A DNA stretch of 35,721 bases from an uncultured Flavobacteriaceae bacterium (GCA_905181825.1 CAJIZJ010000020.1:1-35721), one strand, 5' to 3'; shown: positions 24,592 to 33,028, counted from the stretch's first letter. The notes: generated by a model from the letters alone, not told the origin. Translations and numbers: made by a program.

Positions 24592-24819
24592 ATGAAATTA
24601 TTTTACAGCTTTCTTTTATATCTACAAAAATATGGATTTTATGTTTGTCAGCGAATCGCCGATAGATTTGGTATGCGTGCTAAAGTTGTTAGAACCTCAT
24701 TTATTTACTTAACGTTTGTGACACTTGGCTTTGGGTTTGCTTTTTATCTTTTTCTAGCTTTTTGGATTCGTATAAAGGATTTGATATACACTAAGAGAAC
24801 TTCTGTTTTTGATATATAG
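24592..24819 (+). CDS. PspC-domain small membrane protein
   Basis: The 75-residue protein shows the PspC pattern VCQRIADRFGMRAKVVRTSF followed by one hydrophobic helix (about residues 37-59) and a short basic tail. PspC-like proteins sit in the inner membrane and, where studied, sense envelope stress. No other psp gene is nearby. It is spaced 8 bp from DUF2851 and 3 bp from the K+ channel gene, so they are probably co-transcribed. Confidence 0.75.
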   Translation: MKLFYSFLLYLQKYGFYVCQRIADRFGMRAKVVRTSFIYLTFVTLGFGFAFYLFLAFWIRIKDLIYTKRTSVFDI

Positions 24820-24822
24820 CCT

Positions 24823-25848
24823 ATGGAGAGTCCTTTTTTAAAATTTTTTAGATCCAAAATAGAAACCGCAATAGCTTTATTGATATTACTTTTATTTATT
24901 GGAGTCGTTGGTTTTAGAGTAATGTCTAATTATTCGTGGGTTGATGCAATCTACATGACTGTGATTACGGTGACTACTGTTGGATTTGGAGAGGTTCATC
25001 CCTTAGATCCACAAGCTAAAATATTTACAGTATTTCTTATATTAACCAGTGTTGTGATTGTTGGTTATGCATTTAAAATTATTACAGAATATATAATTTC
25101 AAAAAACAATCTTGCCGAACTAAAACAGAAGAAAATGCAAAAAAAAATTGATTCTCTTTCCAATCATGTAATTATATGTGGATTTGGGAGAAATGGAAAA
25201 CAAGCAGCAAAAAAATTACTAATGCATAAGCGTTCTTTTGTGGTGATTGAGTCTAACAAAGAATTGATAGAAAAACATCAAAATGATAAGATTCTTTTTG
25301 TTTGGGGGAATGCCAATGAAGATGAGGTCCTTCAGCTTGCTGGCATTGAACATGCAGAGTGTTTGATCTCGGCTTTACCTAATGATTCAGATAATGTCTT
25401 TGTGGTTCTTTCAGCGCGTCAAATGAATTCAAAAATGCGAATCATTAGTCGTGCATCTAACGAGTCTTCTAATAGTAAGCTTAAATTAGCGGGGGCTAAT
25501 AATGTGATTTTGCCTGATAATATTGGTGGTGATCATATGGCTTCTTTAGTAGTTGTTCCTGACCTTTTGGAGTTTGTTGATAACCTCTCCATAGTTGGGA
25601 GTAGTAGTATAAATATTGAAGAAATAGCAGTTGAAAAATTATATGATACATCGACTGTTAAAACTATTCAAGATTTACAATTACGAAAAAATACTGGATG
25701 TAGCGTTATAGGATACAAGAGTGAGTCTGGAGAATACGTAATTAATCCTGAGGCAAGTCAAAAATTGGCACCAAATTCTAAAGTGATTGTTTTAGGACGT
25801 CCAGAACAAATCCAGAATCTTAATTCTACCTATAATATTAACATCTAG
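24823..25848 (+). CDS. Two-TM potassium channel with RCK/TrkA-N domain
   Basis: The 341-residue protein has two membrane helices (about 15-33 and 65-88) around a pore loop with the K+ selectivity filter TTVGFGE (filter residues 52-56). A cytosolic RCK/TrkA-N domain follows, beginning HVIICGFGRNG (115-125) with the nucleotide- or ligand-binding glycines, then a TrkA-C-like region from about 260. This is the MthK/GsuK-type architecture: a ligand-gated K+ channel. Such channels gate on calcium, NAD(H) or nucleotides; the ligand here is not readable. It follows the PspC gene after 3 bp. Confidence 0.9.
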   Translation: MESPFLKFFRSKIETAIALLILLLFIGVVGFRVMSNYSWVDAIYMTVITVTTVGFGEVHPLDPQAKIFTVFLILTSVVIVGYAFKIITEYIISKNNLAELKQKKMQKKIDSLSNHVIICGFGRNGKQAAKKLLMHKRSFVVIESNKELIEKHQNDKILFVWGNANEDEVLQLAGIEHAECLISALPNDSDNVFVVLSARQMNSKMRIISRASNESSNSKLKLAGANNVILPDNIGGDHMASLVVVPDLLEFVDNLSIVGSSSINIEEIAVEKLYDTSTVKTIQDLQLRKNTGCSVIGYKSESGEYVINPEASQKLAPNSKVIVLGRPEQIQNLNSTYNINI

Positions 25849-25949
25849 TAATCTTGTCGTTGCGATTTCAAAAATCGTCTTCTAATTTTATTAACTCATT
25901 TTTTTTCCCCATATTGTTGGCAAATTAACTAAGACTGTAATTATATTCT
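25849..25949. other. Gap holding a weak hairpin and a possible promoter
   Basis: CGATTT (25863-25868) and AAATCG (25872-25877) form a 6-bp hairpin with a three-base loop, perhaps a weak terminator of the channel gene. TTG (25917-25919) and TAATTATA (25938-25945) with 18 bp between are a poor promoter candidate for the symporter. Confidence 0.3.
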
Positions 25950-27527
25950 ATGAAAACATATATTCAAACTGTTATTGCTTTAATCTTACCGTTTATTTCT
26001 TTTGCTCAAGACAAAGGAATTGACCAAATTATCGATGAAAAATTTGGTAATGCAACGGGGTGGTTTGTCGACTTCATTTTTTATAAAATACCGTTTTCTG
26101 AAAACATTCAAATTTTCTGGGTATTATTCCCGCTAATTTTAGGAGCGACTTATTTTACCATTTATTTTAATTTTATAAATTTTAGAGGTTTTATCACGTC
26201 TATCAATATTGTTAGAGGGAAGTATGACGACTTAGACCATCATGAAAGTTTACCAGCTGCAGGAGATGCAACTTCTGGCGGAGATGCTATTGAAACTGCC
26301 GCTATTGAAGACATTGAAGGAGAGGTAACACATTTTCAAGCGCTCACAGCAGCCTTGTCAGCTACCGTAGGTCTAGGGAATATCGCAGGAGTTGCAATTG
26401 CCGTATCCATTGGTGGTGCTGGAGCTACCTTTTGGATGATTGTAGCAGGATTTTTAGGGATGGCATCTAAGTTTGTGGAATGTACTTTAGGAGTTAAATA
26501 TAGAGATATTGATGAAAATGGCACTGTTTACGGAGGTCCAATGTATTACCTAACTAAAGGACTAAAGTCAAAAGGTCTTGAAAAGTTAGGGAAGGTATTA
26601 GCCGTAGTGTTTGCGGTTTTTGTTATTGGAGGTTCTTTTGGAGGTGGAAATATGTTCCAAGTAAACCAAGCTTTTCAACTTGTTGAAAATATTACTGGGG
26701 GAGAAGCTTCTTTTCTTCACGGTAAAGGTTGGTTATTTGGATTAGTAATGGCTGTCCTTGTTGGAATTGTCATCATTGGAGGTATTAAAAAAATTGCCAA
26801 AGTAACTGATAAAATTGTACCATTTATGGTGGTTATATATGTATCAGCTTCTTTGTTCGTAATTCTTTCTAACTATACCATGATTGGAGACGCATTTGCT
26901 CAAATATTCAATGGGGCTTTTAGCCCTGAAGGAGTTGCTGGTGGTGCAATAGGAGTTTTAGTCCAAGGTTTTAAACGCGCTGCATTTTCAAATGAGGCAG
27001 GAGTTGGTTCAGCTTCTATTGCGCATTCAGCTGTTAAAACCAAATATGCTGCATCTGAGGGATTAGTTGCGTTATTAGAACCTTTCATAGATACCGTTGT
27101 TGTATGTACGATGACAGCTTTGGTTTTAATCATTACAGGAAATGTAGCTGCAGAAAACTCAAGTCTTAATGATGCACAAGCAATCCTTTTAACTTCTTCG
27201 GCATTTGAGGGAGTGATCTCTTGGTTTCCATATGTACTTACTATAGCAGTTGTGTTATTTGCTTTTAGTACCATGATTTCTTGGTCTTATTATGGCTTCC
27301 AAGGGTGGGCTTATTTATTTGGTAGATCAAAGAAAATGGAATATCTATATAAAATCATTTTCTGTTTATTTGTTATTGTTGGATCGGCTGCAAGTTTAGG
27401 CTCGGTGATCGGTTTTTCTGATGCTATGATTTTTGCTATGATGGTTCCAAATATGGTAGGTATTATTATCCTAGCGCCTAAAGTTAAGAAAGAACTTGTC
27501 CGATTTATGGACGCTATAAAAAAATAA
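25950..27527 (+). CDS. Alanine/glycine:cation symporter (AGCS) family protein
   Basis: The 525-residue transporter has about 11-12 membrane segments. Family signatures are LSATVGLGNIAGVAIA near residue 136, YGGPMYYL near 194 and FKRAAFSNEAGVGSASIAHS near 341. It would take up alanine, glycine or a similar amino acid with sodium or a proton. A short N-terminal hydrophobic stretch ending SFAQ looks like a signal peptide, which is common in flavobacterial members. It is followed after 15 bp by the helix-hairpin-helix gene, so they may be co-transcribed. Confidence 0.92.
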   Translation: MKTYIQTVIALILPFISFAQDKGIDQIIDEKFGNATGWFVDFIFYKIPFSENIQIFWVLFPLILGATYFTIYFNFINFRGFITSINIVRGKYDDLDHHESLPAAGDATSGGDAIETAAIEDIEGEVTHFQALTAALSATVGLGNIAGVAIAVSIGGAGATFWMIVAGFLGMASKFVECTLGVKYRDIDENGTVYGGPMYYLTKGLKSKGLEKLGKVLAVVFAVFVIGGSFGGGNMFQVNQAFQLVENITGGEASFLHGKGWLFGLVMAVLVGIVIIGGIKKIAKVTDKIVPFMVVIYVSASLFVILSNYTMIGDAFAQIFNGAFSPEGVAGGAIGVLVQGFKRAAFSNEAGVGSASIAHSAVKTKYAASEGLVALLEPFIDTVVVCTMTALVLIITGNVAAENSSLNDAQAILLTSSAFEGVISWFPYVLTIAVVLFAFSTMISWSYYGFQGWAYLFGRSKKMEYLYKIIFCLFVIVGSAASLGSVIGFSDAMIFAMMVPNMVGIIILAPKVKKELVRFMDAIKK

Positions 27528-27542
27528 AACTCATGCTCCAAA

Positions 27543-28403
27543 ATGAAATTTTACACCTACTTTTCAAATCAACAACGCCTTGCGGTTGTTGGCTTAATAT
27601 TAGTGATTGTTTTTTTAGAGGTTCTGTCTATATTTCCCAAACCTAACGGATATGACGGCTTTCAAGTTGATCTTGAATCGTATTTGAAGTTTCAAAACGA
27701 GATAACCCAACAAATCGTTCTAAATGAGATTAAGTCAGCGCCTAAGATATATCCATTTAACCCTAATTTTATAACAGATTATAAGGGTTATAAACTAGGT
27801 ATGAATTCCAAAGAGATAAACCGTTTGCTATTGTATAGAGCTCAAAATAAATGGATCAACTCTGCAAAAGAATTTCAAAACGTTACAAAGGTGTCTGATT
27901 CATTTCTACATATAATTTCTCTAAACTTTAAGTTTCCGGACTGGGTTAAAAATTCAAACAAAACCTCTGTTTCTTTAGAAAGGCCCATTTCTTTTGAAGA
28001 TAAGATAGACTTAAATATTACAACAGTAAATGAGCTTCAAAAAGTTTATGGGGTTGGTTTTGTTCTCTCCAACCGAATTATAAAATTAAGAGATTCTTTT
28101 ATTGGAGGTTTTATTTCGGATATTCAACTGCAAGACGTCAGAGGTTTAACCCCTGAAACAATCGAGAATATTCGTAAACAATTTAGTGTCAAAACGCCTA
28201 GAACCTATCTTAAAATTAGCTTAAATACAGCAACAGTTGATCAGCTAGTGACTATTCAGCATATTGATTATGAATTGGCATATGAGATTATCGAGTTGCG
28301 AATGTTAAAGGAAGGTTATAAGATTATTGATGAATTAACAAAAGTTAAAGGATTTCCTGTTAAAAAGTTAGAGATTATTAAATTATATTTGACACTTAAT
28401 TAG
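27543..28403 (+). CDS. ComEA-like helix-hairpin-helix protein, membrane-anchored
   Basis: The 286-residue protein has one N-terminal membrane helix (about 14-31), a linker and repeated helix-hairpin-helix motifs: LNITTVNELQKVYGVGFVLSNRI near residue 157 is the clearest, and LNTATVDQLVTIQHIDYEL near 222 is a second. Such motifs bind DNA non-specifically, as in ComEA for DNA uptake, but the competence role is not shown here. No other competence gene is adjacent. It ends 7 bp before the acyl-CoA dehydrogenase gene. Confidence 0.8.
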   Translation: MKFYTYFSNQQRLAVVGLILVIVFLEVLSIFPKPNGYDGFQVDLESYLKFQNEITQQIVLNEIKSAPKIYPFNPNFITDYKGYKLGMNSKEINRLLLYRAQNKWINSAKEFQNVTKVSDSFLHIISLNFKFPDWVKNSNKTSVSLERPISFEDKIDLNITTVNELQKVYGVGFVLSNRIIKLRDSFIGGFISDIQLQDVRGLTPETIENIRKQFSVKTPRTYLKISLNTATVDQLVTIQHIDYELAYEIIELRMLKEGYKIIDELTKVKGFPVKKLEIIKLYLTLN

Positions 28404-28410
28404 ATAAACT

Positions 28411-29550
28411 ATGGATTTTAATTATTCAGAGGAACAAGAATTAATTGCTAATTCAGCAAAAGAATTTGCTGAACAATTTATAAGGCCTCATATTATGGAA
28501 TGGGATGAGTCTCAACACTTTCCTGCGGATGTGTTACACAAAGCAGGGGAAATGGGTTTTATGGGGATATTTATCCCCGAAGAATACGGTGGGTCTGGTC
28601 TTGGTTATCATGAGTACATTGCAATTATTGAAGAGATTTCTAAAGTAGACCCTTCAATAGGTCTATCCATAGCGGCTCATAATTCTCTTTGTACAGGACA
28701 TATTTATTACTTTGGGAATGAAAGTCAGAAACAAAAGTGGTTACCTAGGTTAGCATCTGGACAGTGGATTGGTGCTTGGGGATTAACAGAGCACAATACA
28801 GGAAGTGATGCCGGAGGAATGAATACCACAGCAATAAAAGACGGTGATCATTATGTATTGAATGGGTCCAAAAACTTTATTACACATGGTCGTAGTGGAG
28901 ACATTGCTGTTGTAATTGCCAGAACAGGAGAAAAAGGAGACTCTCACGGAATGTCCGCATTTGTAATTGAAAAAGGAACTCCAGGCTTTTCGTCTGGTAA
29001 AAAAGAAGATAAATTAGGAATGCGCGCTAGTGAAACAGCCGAATTAGTGTTTGATAACTGCAGAGTACATAAAGATAATTTACTTGGTGCTGAAGGCGAT
29101 GGGTTTATACAATCTCTCAAGATTTTAGATGGAGGTCGAATTTCAATAGGGGCTCTTTCTCTAGGGATTTCTAAAGGAGCCTACGAAGCTTCTTTAAAGT
29201 ACGCAAAAGAGCGTGTGCAATTCGGAAAGCCTATTTCTAGTTTTCAGGGTATTTCATTTAAGTTATCTGACATGGCTACTGAAATTGAAGCTTCAGAGTT
29301 GCTCTTACATAAAGCAGCTTTTTTGAAAAATAAAGGGGCTAAGGTGACTACTCTAGGGGCTATGGCAAAATTATATGCTAGTGAAGCCTGTGTTAAAATC
29401 GCGAATGATGCAGTTCAAATACATGGTGGATATGGGTATACAAAAGAATTTCCTGTAGAAAAGTTTTACAGAGACGCAAAACTATGTACCATAGGGGAAG
29501 GGACAACAGAAATTCAAAAAGTTGTCATCTCAAGAAATATTTTAAAATAA
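28411..29550 (+). CDS. Acyl-CoA dehydrogenase (short/medium-chain type)
   Basis: The 379-residue flavoenzyme oxidises an acyl-CoA to the trans-2-enoyl-CoA and passes electrons to electron-transfer flavoprotein. It shows the FAD/substrate segment WGLTEHNTGSDAGG (about 124-137), VLNGSKNFITHG, the middle ISIGALSLGISKGAYE and the C-terminal IHGGYGYTKEFPVEKFYRD. The catalytic base is Glu363 in IGEGTTEIQ, where butyryl- and medium-chain enzymes have it. Length is normal. The next gene, rpsU, has its own promoter. Confidence 0.93.
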   Translation: MDFNYSEEQELIANSAKEFAEQFIRPHIMEWDESQHFPADVLHKAGEMGFMGIFIPEEYGGSGLGYHEYIAIIEEISKVDPSIGLSIAAHNSLCTGHIYYFGNESQKQKWLPRLASGQWIGAWGLTEHNTGSDAGGMNTTAIKDGDHYVLNGSKNFITHGRSGDIAVVIARTGEKGDSHGMSAFVIEKGTPGFSSGKKEDKLGMRASETAELVFDNCRVHKDNLLGAEGDGFIQSLKILDGGRISIGALSLGISKGAYEASLKYAKERVQFGKPISSFQGISFKLSDMATEIEASELLLHKAAFLKNKGAKVTTLGAMAKLYASEACVKIANDAVQIHGGYGYTKEFPVEKFYRDAKLCTIGEGTTEIQKVVISRNILK

Positions 29551-29553
29551 CTA

Positions 29554-29582
29554 TTGCAAAACAATAATTAAGTTTATATTTG
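29554..29582 (+). promoter_or_regulatory. rpsU promoter
   Basis: TTG (29554-29556), 18 bp and TATATTTG (29575-29582) give both boxes of the Bacteroidota promoter at good spacing. The start codon is 34 bp downstream, leaving room for a short leader that carries the Shine-Dalgarno sequence. Confidence 0.75.
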
Positions 29583-29596
29583 CACTCAAATCTAAA

Positions 29597-29607
29597 AGAG
29601 GGGAGGT
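29597..29607 (+). promoter_or_regulatory. Strong Shine-Dalgarno sequence of rpsU
   Basis: The purine-rich AGAGGGGAGGT contains GGAGGT, complementary to the 16S anti-SD, ending 9 nt before the ATG. Nearly all other genes here lack an SD. In Flavobacterium johnsoniae, bS21 hides the anti-SD and ribosomes without bS21 use SD sites; an SD in front of rpsU fits self-regulation. Confidence 0.75.
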
Positions 29608-29616
29608 TAAGACACT

Positions 29617-29811
29617 ATGTTAATAATACCAATAAAAGAAGGAGAAAATATAGATAGAGCACTGAAACGTTTCAAGCGAAAGTTTGATAAGACGGGTACG
29701 AAGCGTTCTTTACAAACGCGTAAGCAGTTTGAAAAGCCATCTGTTAAACGTAGAGCTCAAATCCAGAAAGCACAATATATTCAAGGATTAAGAGACGCTG
29801 AGAACTTATAG
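29617..29811 (+). CDS. rpsU: 30S ribosomal protein bS21
   Basis: The 64-residue basic protein begins MLIIPIKEGENIDRALKRFK and ends KAQYIQGLRDAENL, as flavobacterial bS21 does. bS21 sits on the 30S platform next to the 3' end of 16S rRNA and, in this group, covers the anti-SD together with bS6 and bS18. The gene has its own promoter (29554-29582), a strong SD and a strong intrinsic terminator (29832-29860), so it is a single-gene unit separate from the acyl-CoA dehydrogenase before it and xerC after it. Confidence 0.95.
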   Translation: MLIIPIKEGENIDRALKRFKRKFDKTGTKRSLQTRKQFEKPSVKRRAQIQKAQYIQGLRDAENL

Positions 29812-29831
29812 TTTTCAATACTATTAAATTT

Positions 29832-29860
29832 AAAAGCACCCTATTTTAGGGTGCTTTTTT
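29832..29860 (+). terminator. Intrinsic terminator after rpsU
   Basis: A 12-bp perfect stem, AAAAGCACCCTA (29832-29843) with TAGGGTGCTTTT (29847-29858), with a three-base loop and a T run at 29855-29860. It is the clearest terminator in the window. Confidence 0.9.
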
Positions 29861-29942
29861 CATTTTAACTAGTAAAATAAACTTTTATCGTAACTGTTAC
29901 TTGCTATTATTTACCGGTTGAGTTAGGTCTGTATCTATTGGA

Positions 29943-29950
29943 TATTTTTG
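29943..29950 (+). promoter_or_regulatory. -7 element for xerC, with a hairpin-bearing leader
   Basis: TATTTTTG matches TAnnTTTG. A TTG at 29918-29920 lies 22 bp upstream, slightly far. The leader to the xerC ATG would be about 90 nt and includes the perfect inverted repeat GAAAATT-ATA-AATTTTC (30001-30017). Confidence 0.45.
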
Positions 29951-30047
29951 TAAATGCATTAAGTCGATGTACAGCCGTTTAAAACCTATGTTTTCGGTTA
30001 GAAAATTATAAATTTTCCCTATATTAGTAAGAGTTAATATTTACCAA

Positions 30048-30935
30048 ATGGCTGTCAATAAATTTATTGATTTTTTACTGTTAGAGAAAAAATATTCTCA
30101 GCACACAGCTGTGGCATATCAAAGAGACATAGAAATGTTTCAATTGTTTTTAACAAATGAGTTTTCAGTTTCAGAAGTATCCGATGCTAATTATTCTCAA
30201 ATCCGAAGCTGGATTGTTGAGTTGGTAAGTGCTAATGTTACCAATAGAACCATTAATCGAAAAGTATCCTCTTTAAATAGTTACTATAAGTTTCTACTAA
30301 AGATTGAGACTATAGAACTTAATCCACTAACAAAGCACAAAGCTTTAAAGGTGAGTAAGAAACTCCAGATTCCATTTTCTGAAACAGAAATTGCTAGTGT
30401 ATTAAATGGGATTGATACGGATAGTTTTGAGGGGCTTAGAGATAAGTTGATCGTTGAGCTTTTTTATTCTACTGGAATGCGTCGTGTAGAATTAGTAAAT
30501 CTTCAGTTGAGTGATGTAGATATATCTCAGAGACAAGTTAAGGTCCTAGGCAAAAGAAATAAAGAACGTTTTATTCCGTTACTACCTAATGTAATAAAAA
30601 CCCATCGAGCTTATTTAGATGAGCGTTCTCAGCTAAAGTTAGTTAAGGATTCAAATGCGCTTTTCTTGAGTTTAAAAGGGGTTAAAGTTTATGAGAAGCT
30701 TGTTTACAGGGTGATCACAAATTATTTTGACACGGTATCGTCTAAAGTAAAGAAAAGCCCCCATATCCTTAGACATTCCTTTGCGACTCATTTATTAAAT
30801 AATGGAGCCGATTTAAATTCAGTTAAAGAACTTTTAGGGCACTCAAGTTTAGCTGCTACGCAGGTTTATACACATAATAGCGTGGCTGAGCTTAAGAAAG
30901 TATATGAAAAAGCGCATCCTAGGACGCTCTCTTAG
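30048..30935 (+). CDS. xerC: Tyrosine recombinase XerC
   Basis: The 295-residue recombinase has the N-terminal SAM-like DNA-binding domain (residues 1-95) and the catalytic domain with all active residues: Arg145 (STGMRR), Lys169 (LGKRNKER), His239 and Arg242 (HILRHSF), His265 (LGHSS) and nucleophile Tyr274 (QVYTH). The spacing equals that of E. coli XerC (148, 172, 240, 243, 266, 275). It resolves chromosome dimers at dif with a second Xer protein encoded elsewhere, at replication termination. The hibernation factor gene follows, its ATG 30 bp after the xerC stop codon. There is no sign of a phage or integron context, so it is the housekeeping enzyme. Confidence 0.93.
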   Translation: MAVNKFIDFLLLEKKYSQHTAVAYQRDIEMFQLFLTNEFSVSEVSDANYSQIRSWIVELVSANVTNRTINRKVSSLNSYYKFLLKIETIELNPLTKHKALKVSKKLQIPFSETEIASVLNGIDTDSFEGLRDKLIVELFYSTGMRRVELVNLQLSDVDISQRQVKVLGKRNKERFIPLLPNVIKTHRAYLDERSQLKLVKDSNALFLSLKGVKVYEKLVYRVITNYFDTVSSKVKKSPHILRHSFATHLLNNGADLNSVKELLGHSSLAATQVYTHNSVAELKKVYEKAHPRTLS

Positions 30936-30965
30936 TTGCGATGTTTAATCTTAAATACGAATAAT

Positions 30966-31268
30966 ATGAAAGTAGAAACACAATCTATTAATTTCAATGC
31001 GGATCAAAAATTAATTAACTTTATTCAAAAACGAATGGATAAACTAGATTTGTTTTATGATAAGATCATAAAGGCTGCTATTTATTTAAAGCTAGATAAC
31101 ACTTCAGATAAAGCCAATAAAATATTTGAAGTTCAGTTGTCAATACCTGGTGATGTTATCTCTTTTAAGAAGGTTTTTAGAACATTTGAAGAGGGAGTTG
31201 ACGTTGCAGTTCATGTATTGGAAAGACAGCTAAAAAAAAGAAAAGAAAAATTACGTCAAAATTCATGA
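30966..31268 (+). CDS. hpf: Ribosome hibernation-promoting factor (short HPF/RaiA type)
   Basis: The 100-residue protein beginning MKVETQSINFNADQKLINFI and ending HVLERQLKKRKEKLRQNS is the short HPF/YfiA family: beta-alpha-beta-beta-beta-alpha with a basic C-terminus that binds the decoding site of idle ribosomes. An earlier TTG at 30936 in the same frame would add ten residues (MRCLILNTNN) not typical of the family, so I place the start at the ATG at 30966. It is probably co-transcribed with xerC. There is no long C-terminal dimerisation domain, so by family type this is the short form. Confidence 0.93.
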   Translation: MKVETQSINFNADQKLINFIQKRMDKLDLFYDKIIKAAIYLKLDNTSDKANKIFEVQLSIPGDVISFKKVFRTFEEGVDVAVHVLERQLKKRKEKLRQNS

Positions 31269-31287
31269 TATTTTTCTTCAAAAATGT

Positions 31288-31317
31288 TTTGAAACATAAA
31301 AAATATATATACATTTG
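31288..31317 (+). promoter_or_regulatory. Promoter of the tRNA-tuf-ribosomal protein operon
   Basis: TTTG (31288-31291), 18 bp and TACATTTG (31310-31317) give two consensus boxes at ideal spacing, the best promoter in the window. Transcription should begin near 31320-31324, at the foot of the leader hairpin. Confidence 0.85.
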
Positions 31318-31318
31318 C

Positions 31319-31363
31319 AGTCCGTTAGAAATAGCGGGCTTTTTAGTGCCTAATAAACACTAA
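31319..31363 (+). promoter_or_regulatory. Tandem leader hairpins, attenuator-like
   Basis: Stem 1 pairs 31319-31327 with 31332-31340 (nine pairs including two G-U) around a GAAA tetraloop and is followed by TTTTT. Stem 2, TTAGTG (31343-31348) with CACTAA (31358-31363), follows directly. The first hairpin plus U run resembles an intrinsic terminator between the promoter and the first tRNA. Confidence 0.5.
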
Positions 31364-31368
31364 CAAAA

Positions 31369-31442
31369 GCCGATGTAGCTCAGCTGGCTAGAGCAGCTGA
31401 TTTGTAATCAGCAGGTCGTGGGTTCGAGTCCCTCCATCGGCT
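31369..31442 (+). tRNA. tRNA-Thr (anticodon TGT)
   Basis: The cloverleaf is complete: acceptor GCCGATG pairs with CATCGGC, anticodon stem GCTGA/TCAGC encloses TTTGTAA, giving anticodon TGT at 31403-31405 (reads ACA). The T stem has one U-U mismatch. The 3' CCA is not encoded. It is the first gene of the operon. Confidence 0.95.
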
Positions 31443-31480
31443 CAAGTTCTTTTAAAGAGTGAATTATAATTTTAAATTGA

Positions 31481-31562
<82 letters not shown>

Positions 31563-31591
31563 CATTTAAACTTATAGATTGAAATTAAATT

Positions 31592-31664
31592 GCGAGAGTA
31601 GCTCAGTTGGTAGAGCGTCAGCCTTCCAAGCTGAATGTCGCCGGTTCGAACCCGGTCTCTCGCT
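31592..31664 (+). tRNA. tRNA-Gly (anticodon TCC)
   Basis: Acceptor GCGAGAG pairs with CTCTCGC. Stem TCAGC/GCTGA encloses CTTCCAA, anticodon TCC at 31625-31627 (reads GGA/GGG). CCA is not encoded. Confidence 0.95.
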
Positions 31665-31675
31665 CTATTTTTTTG

Positions 31676-31747
31676 GCCGGTGTAGCTCAGGGGTAGAGCG
31701 TTTCCTTGGTAAGGAAGAGGCCACGGGTTCAAATCCCGTCATTGGCT
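31676..31747 (+). tRNA. tRNA-Thr (anticodon GGT)
   Basis: Acceptor GCCGGTG pairs with CATTGGC, with G-U pairs. Stem TTTCC/GGAAG encloses TTGGTAA, anticodon GGT at 31708-31710 (reads ACC/ACU). It lies 70 bp before tuf; with the TGT isoacceptor it covers most Thr codons. Confidence 0.95.
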
Positions 31748-31817
31748 CTTTTTGAACAAATGAATTGAATATAATAGATTACTAAATATTAATATAACTA
31801 AGAATAAATTTTAAAAC

Positions 31818-33005
31818 ATGGCAAAGGCAACTTTCGATCGTTCAAAACCACACTTAAACATTGGTACAATTGGACACGTAGATCACGGTAAAACAACTTT
31901 AACTGCTGCTATTACTAAAGTATTAGCTGATGCAGGTTATTCTGAAGCAAGATCATTTGATCAAATTGATAACGCTCCGGAAGAAAAAGAAAGAGGTATA
32001 ACAATTAATACTTCTCACGTAGAATATGCAACTAAAAATCGTCATTACGCTCACGTTGACTGTCCTGGTCACGCCGATTACGTAAAGAACATGGTTACTG
32101 GTGCTGCACAAATGGATGGTGCTATCCTAGTAGTAGCTGCTACAGATGGACCAATGCCACAAACGCGTGAGCACATCCTTCTAGGACGCCAGGTAGGTAT
32201 TCCAAGAATGGTTGTATTCTTAAATAAAGTTGACATGGTTGACGATGAAGAGCTTTTAGAGCTTGTTGACATGGAAGTGAGAGATTTATTAAACTTTTAT
32301 GAATATGATGGTGATAATGGACCAGTAGTATCTGGATCTGCACTTGGTGCTCTTAACGGAGAACAAAAGTGGGTTGATACAGTGTTAGAGCTTATGGAAG
32401 CTGTTGATACTTGGATTGAATTACCAGTTCGTGATGTTGAAAAAGATTTCTTAATGCCTATTGAAGATGTATTCTCAATTACAGGTCGTGGTACAGTTGC
32501 TACTGGTAGAATTGAAACTGGTATTGCAAATACTGGAGATCCAGTTGAGATCATTGGGATGGGAGCACAGAAGTTAAACTCTACAATTACAGGTATTGAA
32601 ATGTTCCGTCAAATCCTCGACAGAGGTGAAGCTGGAGATAACGCAGGTATCTTATTAAGAGGAATTGAGAAATCTCAAATCTCTAGAGGAATGGTAATTA
32701 CTAAGCCAGGATCTGTAACACCACATGCTAAATTTAAAGCTGAGGTTTATATACTTAAAAAAGAAGAAGGTGGACGTCACACTCCATTTCATAATAATTA
32801 CCGTCCACAGTTTTATGTGCGTACAACAGATGTTACAGGAAACATTGCTTTACCATCAGGAGTAGAAATGGTAATGCCTGGAGATAACTTGACAATAGAA
32901 GTTGATTTAATTCAAACTATTGCAATGCACGTTGGACTACGTTTTGCGATTCGTGAAGGTGGTAGAACTGTAGGTGCAGGTCAGGTAACTGAGATTTTAG
33001 ACTAA
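31818..33005 (+). CDS. tuf: Elongation factor Tu
   Basis: The 395-residue GTPase carries aminoacyl-tRNA to the ribosome. G1 GHVDHGKTT (residues 19-27), [13 protein letters not shown] and NKVD mark the G domain. Domains 2 and 3 are intact ([49 protein letters not shown]). It sits between tRNA-Thr and tRNA-Trp in the tRNA-tuf-secE-nusG order usual in Bacteroidota. The codon use is strongly biased, as in a highly expressed gene, and the 12-bp hairpin after it may limit or process the mRNA. Confidence 0.99.
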   Translation: MAKATFDRSKPHLNIGTIGHVDHGKTTLTAAITKVLADAGYSEARSFDQIDNAPEEKERGITINTSHVEYATKNRHYAHVDCPGHADYVKNMVTGAAQMDGAILVVAATDGPMPQTREHILLGRQVGIPRMVVFLNKVDMVDDEELLELVDMEVRDLLNFYEYDGDNGPVVSGSALGALNGEQKWVDTVLELMEAVDTWIELPVRDVEKDFLMPIEDVFSITGRGTVATGRIETGIANTGDPVEIIGMGAQKLNSTITGIEMFRQILDRGEAGDNAGILLRGIEKSQISRGMVITKPGSVTPHAKFKAEVYILKKEEGGRHTPFHNNYRPQFYVRTTDVTGNIALPSGVEMVMPGDNLTIEVDLIQTIAMHVGLRFAIREGGRTVGAGQVTEILD

Positions 33006-33028
33006 TATTGTTAGACTAATACATGAAA

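Noticed and set aside
26900-27274. Minus-strand frame of 124 codons inside the symporter gene
   Set aside because: The plus-strand AGCS protein is complete and motif-rich here; the antisense frame is low-complexity and lacks its own promoter.
30048-30935. XerC-like recombinase as an integrase marking a mobile element
   Set aside because: Residue spacing equals housekeeping XerC, the neighbour is hpf and no attachment repeats or phage genes are nearby.
32297-32554. Minus-strand frames inside tuf, and similar ones inside rplK and rplA
   Set aside because: Strong codon bias in the sense genes leaves few antisense stops; they match no family I recognise.
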